From Bacteroidales bacterium (GTDB lineage Bacteria > Bacteroidota > Bacteroidia > Bacteroidales > UBA932), in assembly GCA_017464245.1 (NCBI GenBank), contig JAFUDV010000014.1, positions 1 to 64,000 on the forward strand: a stretch of 64,000 nucleotides of DNA. Direction: 5' to 3'. The notes under the pieces were generated by a model, which did not search any database, was not told the DNA's origin, and saw only the letters and a list, made by a program, of their open reading frames with translations. The position numbers and the translations under genes were made by a program. This document shows positions 62,098-64,000 of this stretch, in pieces. Each line of letters starts with the position of its first letter. The first letter of the stretch is position 1.

Positions 62098-63504
62098 ATG
62101 AAATACGCAAGGTTTTTCATCCTGGCCATGTCCATCCTGGCCCTTTGGGCCTGCAAGAAGGATCCGGTGACACCGGATCCGGTGGACAATGCCCCGAAGG
62201 ACATCACCCTGGATGCCGCTTCCTTCGACGTGCCGCAGAAAGGGCAGTCCCTGACCCTGACGGTCACGGCGCCTTCCCGCCCGAAAGTGACCGGCCTTCC
62301 GGACTGGATCGCCTTGACGGACGGGACTTACAAGGACTACAAGATCACCATCGGTCTCCAGGTGGCGGAAAATACGGACTATGCGGAGCGGTCGGCTACC
62401 CTGACCGTCACGTCCGGCACCCTTTCCAAGACGGTTTCCGTGAAACAGGCTGCGGCGGAAAGGCCGACGCCTCCGGAGCCCGCCACCGTCGACGCCGACC
62501 TGACCAATGCCCAGGCCAGTGCTTCCGCCCGCAAGGTCTATGAGTTCCTGCGGAAACAGGCCGGCCAGAAAATCCTGAGCGGCGTGCAGTCCGGCGGGAC
62601 GGCCAACAACAATGACCGGATCAATGAGATCTTCCAGAAGACCGGAAAGCATCCGGCCCTGGCCGGCTATGACTACATCTTCCTCCAGTATTCTCCGACC
62701 CCGGCCGGGTGGAGCTGGGTAGTGAATTACGGCGACATTTCCGCTGCGAAGGAGCAGTGGAAGAACAACGGCCTGGTGTCCTTCATGTGGCACTGGAATG
62801 TACCGAATTCGGAGGCGGACTGGACGAAGGGTAAGGCCGGGAATTTCGATGGCTACAACTTCTACTGCGACAAGACCTCCTTCAGCATTGTCCGGGCTCT
62901 GCAGGAAGGAACCTGGGAGAACCAATTCATCCTCCAGGACATCGAGAAAGTGGCCGGTTACCTGAAACTCCTCCAGCAGGAAGGGATTCCTGTCCTGTGG
63001 CGCCCGCTGCACGAAGCTGCCGGAAACTATACGCTGTACGGTTCCAACGGCGCTTGGTTCTGGTGGGGTCGCGGTGGTGCCGAATCCTGCAAGAAACTCT
63101 GGAAACTGCTGAGGGATAAGCTGGAAGGCGAATACGGACTGGACAACCTGATCTGGGTCTGGACCCTGGATGCGACTCCGGGCGCGGAGAAGGACTATGC
63201 ATCCTGGTATCCGGGAAATGACCAGGTGGACATCGTAGGTGTGGACATCTATGCCGATGATACGGAAGCAAAAGCCCGGCAGCACCAGGCGGCGGTTAAT
63301 CTCTCCGGCGGCCATAAACTGGTGACGGTGAGCGAATGCGGAAACATTCCCGACCCCGCCAAATGCCTGGCGGCCGGGGAGACTTGGAACTGGTTCCTGG
63401 TTTGGGATCTGGAAAGTTACAAACTGAATACGGACGCCTATTGGAAGAGCCTGATGTCTTCCAGCCGCGTCCTGACCCGTGAACAAATGCCATCCCTGAA
63501 ATGA
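62098..63504 (+). CDS. GH26 endo-beta-1,4-mannanase lipoprotein with BACON-like domain
   Basis: A 468-residue lipoprotein (lipobox ALWAC). A BACON-like Ig domain (about 35-120, with DGTYKDYKITIGL) precedes a GH26 barrel. The acid/base Glu is in VLWRPLHEAAGN and the nucleophile Glu in LVTVSECGNIPD; WFWWG is also conserved. It hydrolyses internal mannan bonds. Its start codon at 62098 is 55 bp after the SGBP gene. The stop overlaps the ATG of the next gene. Confidence 0.9.
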   Translation: MKYARFFILAMSILALWACKKDPVTPDPVDNAPKDITLDAASFDVPQKGQSLTLTVTAPSRPKVTGLPDWIALTDGTYKDYKITIGLQVAENTDYAERSATLTVTSGTLSKTVSVKQAAAERPTPPEPATVDADLTNAQASASARKVYEFLRKQAGQKILSGVQSGGTANNNDRINEIFQKTGKHPALAGYDYIFLQYSPTPAGWSWVVNYGDISAAKEQWKNNGLVSFMWHWNVPNSEADWTKGKAGNFDGYNFYCDKTSFSIVRALQEGTWENQFILQDIEKVAGYLKLLQQEGIPVLWRPLHEAAGNYTLYGSNGAWFWWGRGGAESCKKLWKLLRDKLEGEYGLDNLIWVWTLDATPGAEKDYASWYPGNDQVDIVGVDIYADDTEAKARQHQAAVNLSGGHKLVTVSECGNIPDPAKCLAAGETWNWFLVWDLESYKLNTDAYWKSLMSSSRVLTREQMPSLK

Positions 63505-64000
63505 TGAAAAGATACCTGACCCTCCTGGCCGCGGTGCTGGCGGCCGCTTCCTGTGGCGAAAACGATCCCGTGGATCCGACGCCCACCCCTTCCGCACCTA
63601 CGTCCATCACGCTGAGCAAGAGCTCCTTCGAGATTGCCCAGGCCGGAGAGACGGTGTCCCTGGATATCACCGCTCCGGCCCGTCCGCAGGTGACGGGCAT
63701 GCCGTCCTGGATGACGTACAGGGACGGAACCTACAAGGACTATAAAATGACGGTGAGTTTCGTTGTCACCGCCAATGACACGTACGAGAGTCGTACGGCC
63801 TCGCTCTCCGTCGCGGCGGCCGGAGCCTCCGCCCAGACCGTGACGTTTACCCAGGCCGGCAAGGAATATACGCCCACGCCGCCGGATCCGTCTCCGACGG
63901 ACAACGAAGCCTGGAAGATGGCGCAGAGGCTGGGCCTGGGCTGGAACCTGGGCAACCAGTTCGACGGTTATTACAACGGCTCCTGGGCCGGTGACAAGGA
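63501..64000 (+). CDS. GH5-family endoglucanase/mannanase lipoprotein, cut by the window end
   Basis: The 5 prime end of a lipoprotein gene (lipobox AAASC) overlapping the GH26 stop (ATGA at 63501-63504). After a linker comes a BACON-like domain closely similar to that of GH26 (shared DGTYKDYK). Then begins a GH5 barrel with the signature LGLGWNLGNQFD typical of GH5_4/GH5_2. The catalytic Glu residues lie beyond the window. Substrate is probably beta-glucan, glucomannan or mannan. Confidence 0.78.
   Translation, partial: MMKRYLTLLAAVLAAASCGENDPVDPTPTPSAPTSITLSKSSFEIAQAGETVSLDITAPARPQVTGMPSWMTYRDGTYKDYKMTVSFVVTANDTYESRTASLSVAAAGASAQTVTFTQAGKEYTPTPPDPSPTDNEAWKMAQRLGLGWNLGNQFDGYYNGSWAGDK

Overview
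The window is about 64 kb of GC-rich DNA (roughly 60% by eye) from a member of the Bacteroidota, most likely an uncultured gut or rumen Bacteroidales. The evidence is a complete SusC/SusD locus with surface glycan-binding lipoproteins, Omp28/TlpA-type lipoproteins, a PF14905-type TonB receptor, Bacteroidetes promoters (TTG/TTTG, about 20 nt, TAnnTTTG), almost no Shine-Dalgarno sequences, and a 29-residue AURKAIP1/COX24-type basic protein beside HU. Nothing looks like phage, an insertion sequence or CRISPR.

Layout. 1-9673 is a plant-glycan cluster: GH43 lipoprotein, GH3 with its AraC regulator, a small FMN-binding lipoprotein, GH94 cellobiose phosphorylase and a second GH3. The GH94 gene carries an in-frame TGA where I recall the family having Cys, so it is either truncated or misassembled. 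9722-14267 is a rhamnose operon (rhaB-rhaA-rhaT-rhaD), followed by lpdA. 15716-20059 is a minus-strand run: trkA, a CBM9-like secreted protein, serB and a porin. 20129-33416 is mostly housekeeping: M48 protease, a large EF-hand membrane protein, rplU-rpmA, serS-ruvC, a TonB receptor, rluD, a PASTA protein and lnt. Inside this block, 30792-31352 is an AT-rich gap holding two promoters and a strongly structured, apparently pseudoknotted leader RNA. The leader runs into a short orphan regulator related to the C-terminus of Bacteroidetes TPR-HTH proteins. 33504-38596 is an operon of thioredoxin-fold and Omp28 lipoproteins with a 41-residue peptide gene in the middle. 38630-45971 holds rng, the 29-residue ribosomal-type protein, hup, then lon-ung-coaD-thioredoxin-like, and tRNA-Gln. 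46065-51835 is mixed housekeeping: alr, a zinc peptidase, a DJ-1 protein, a TSCPD protein, a ribbon-helix-helix-like protein, tadA, a histidine acid phosphatase and an AraC regulator. 51937 to the right edge is a beta-mannan utilisation locus: GH5_7, SusC, SusD, two surface glycan-binding proteins, GH26 and a GH5 cut by the window end.

How it fits together. The mannan locus would bind and cut mannan or glucomannan at the cell surface and import oligosaccharides through SusCD. The GH3 enzymes and cellobiose phosphorylase at the left could process gluco-oligosaccharides. GH43, GH3 and the rha operon suggest use of hemicellulose and pectin side chains. The least explained elements are the pseudoknotted leader with its orphan regulator, the TGA in GH94, the EF-hand membrane protein, and the Omp28 operon with its small peptide.
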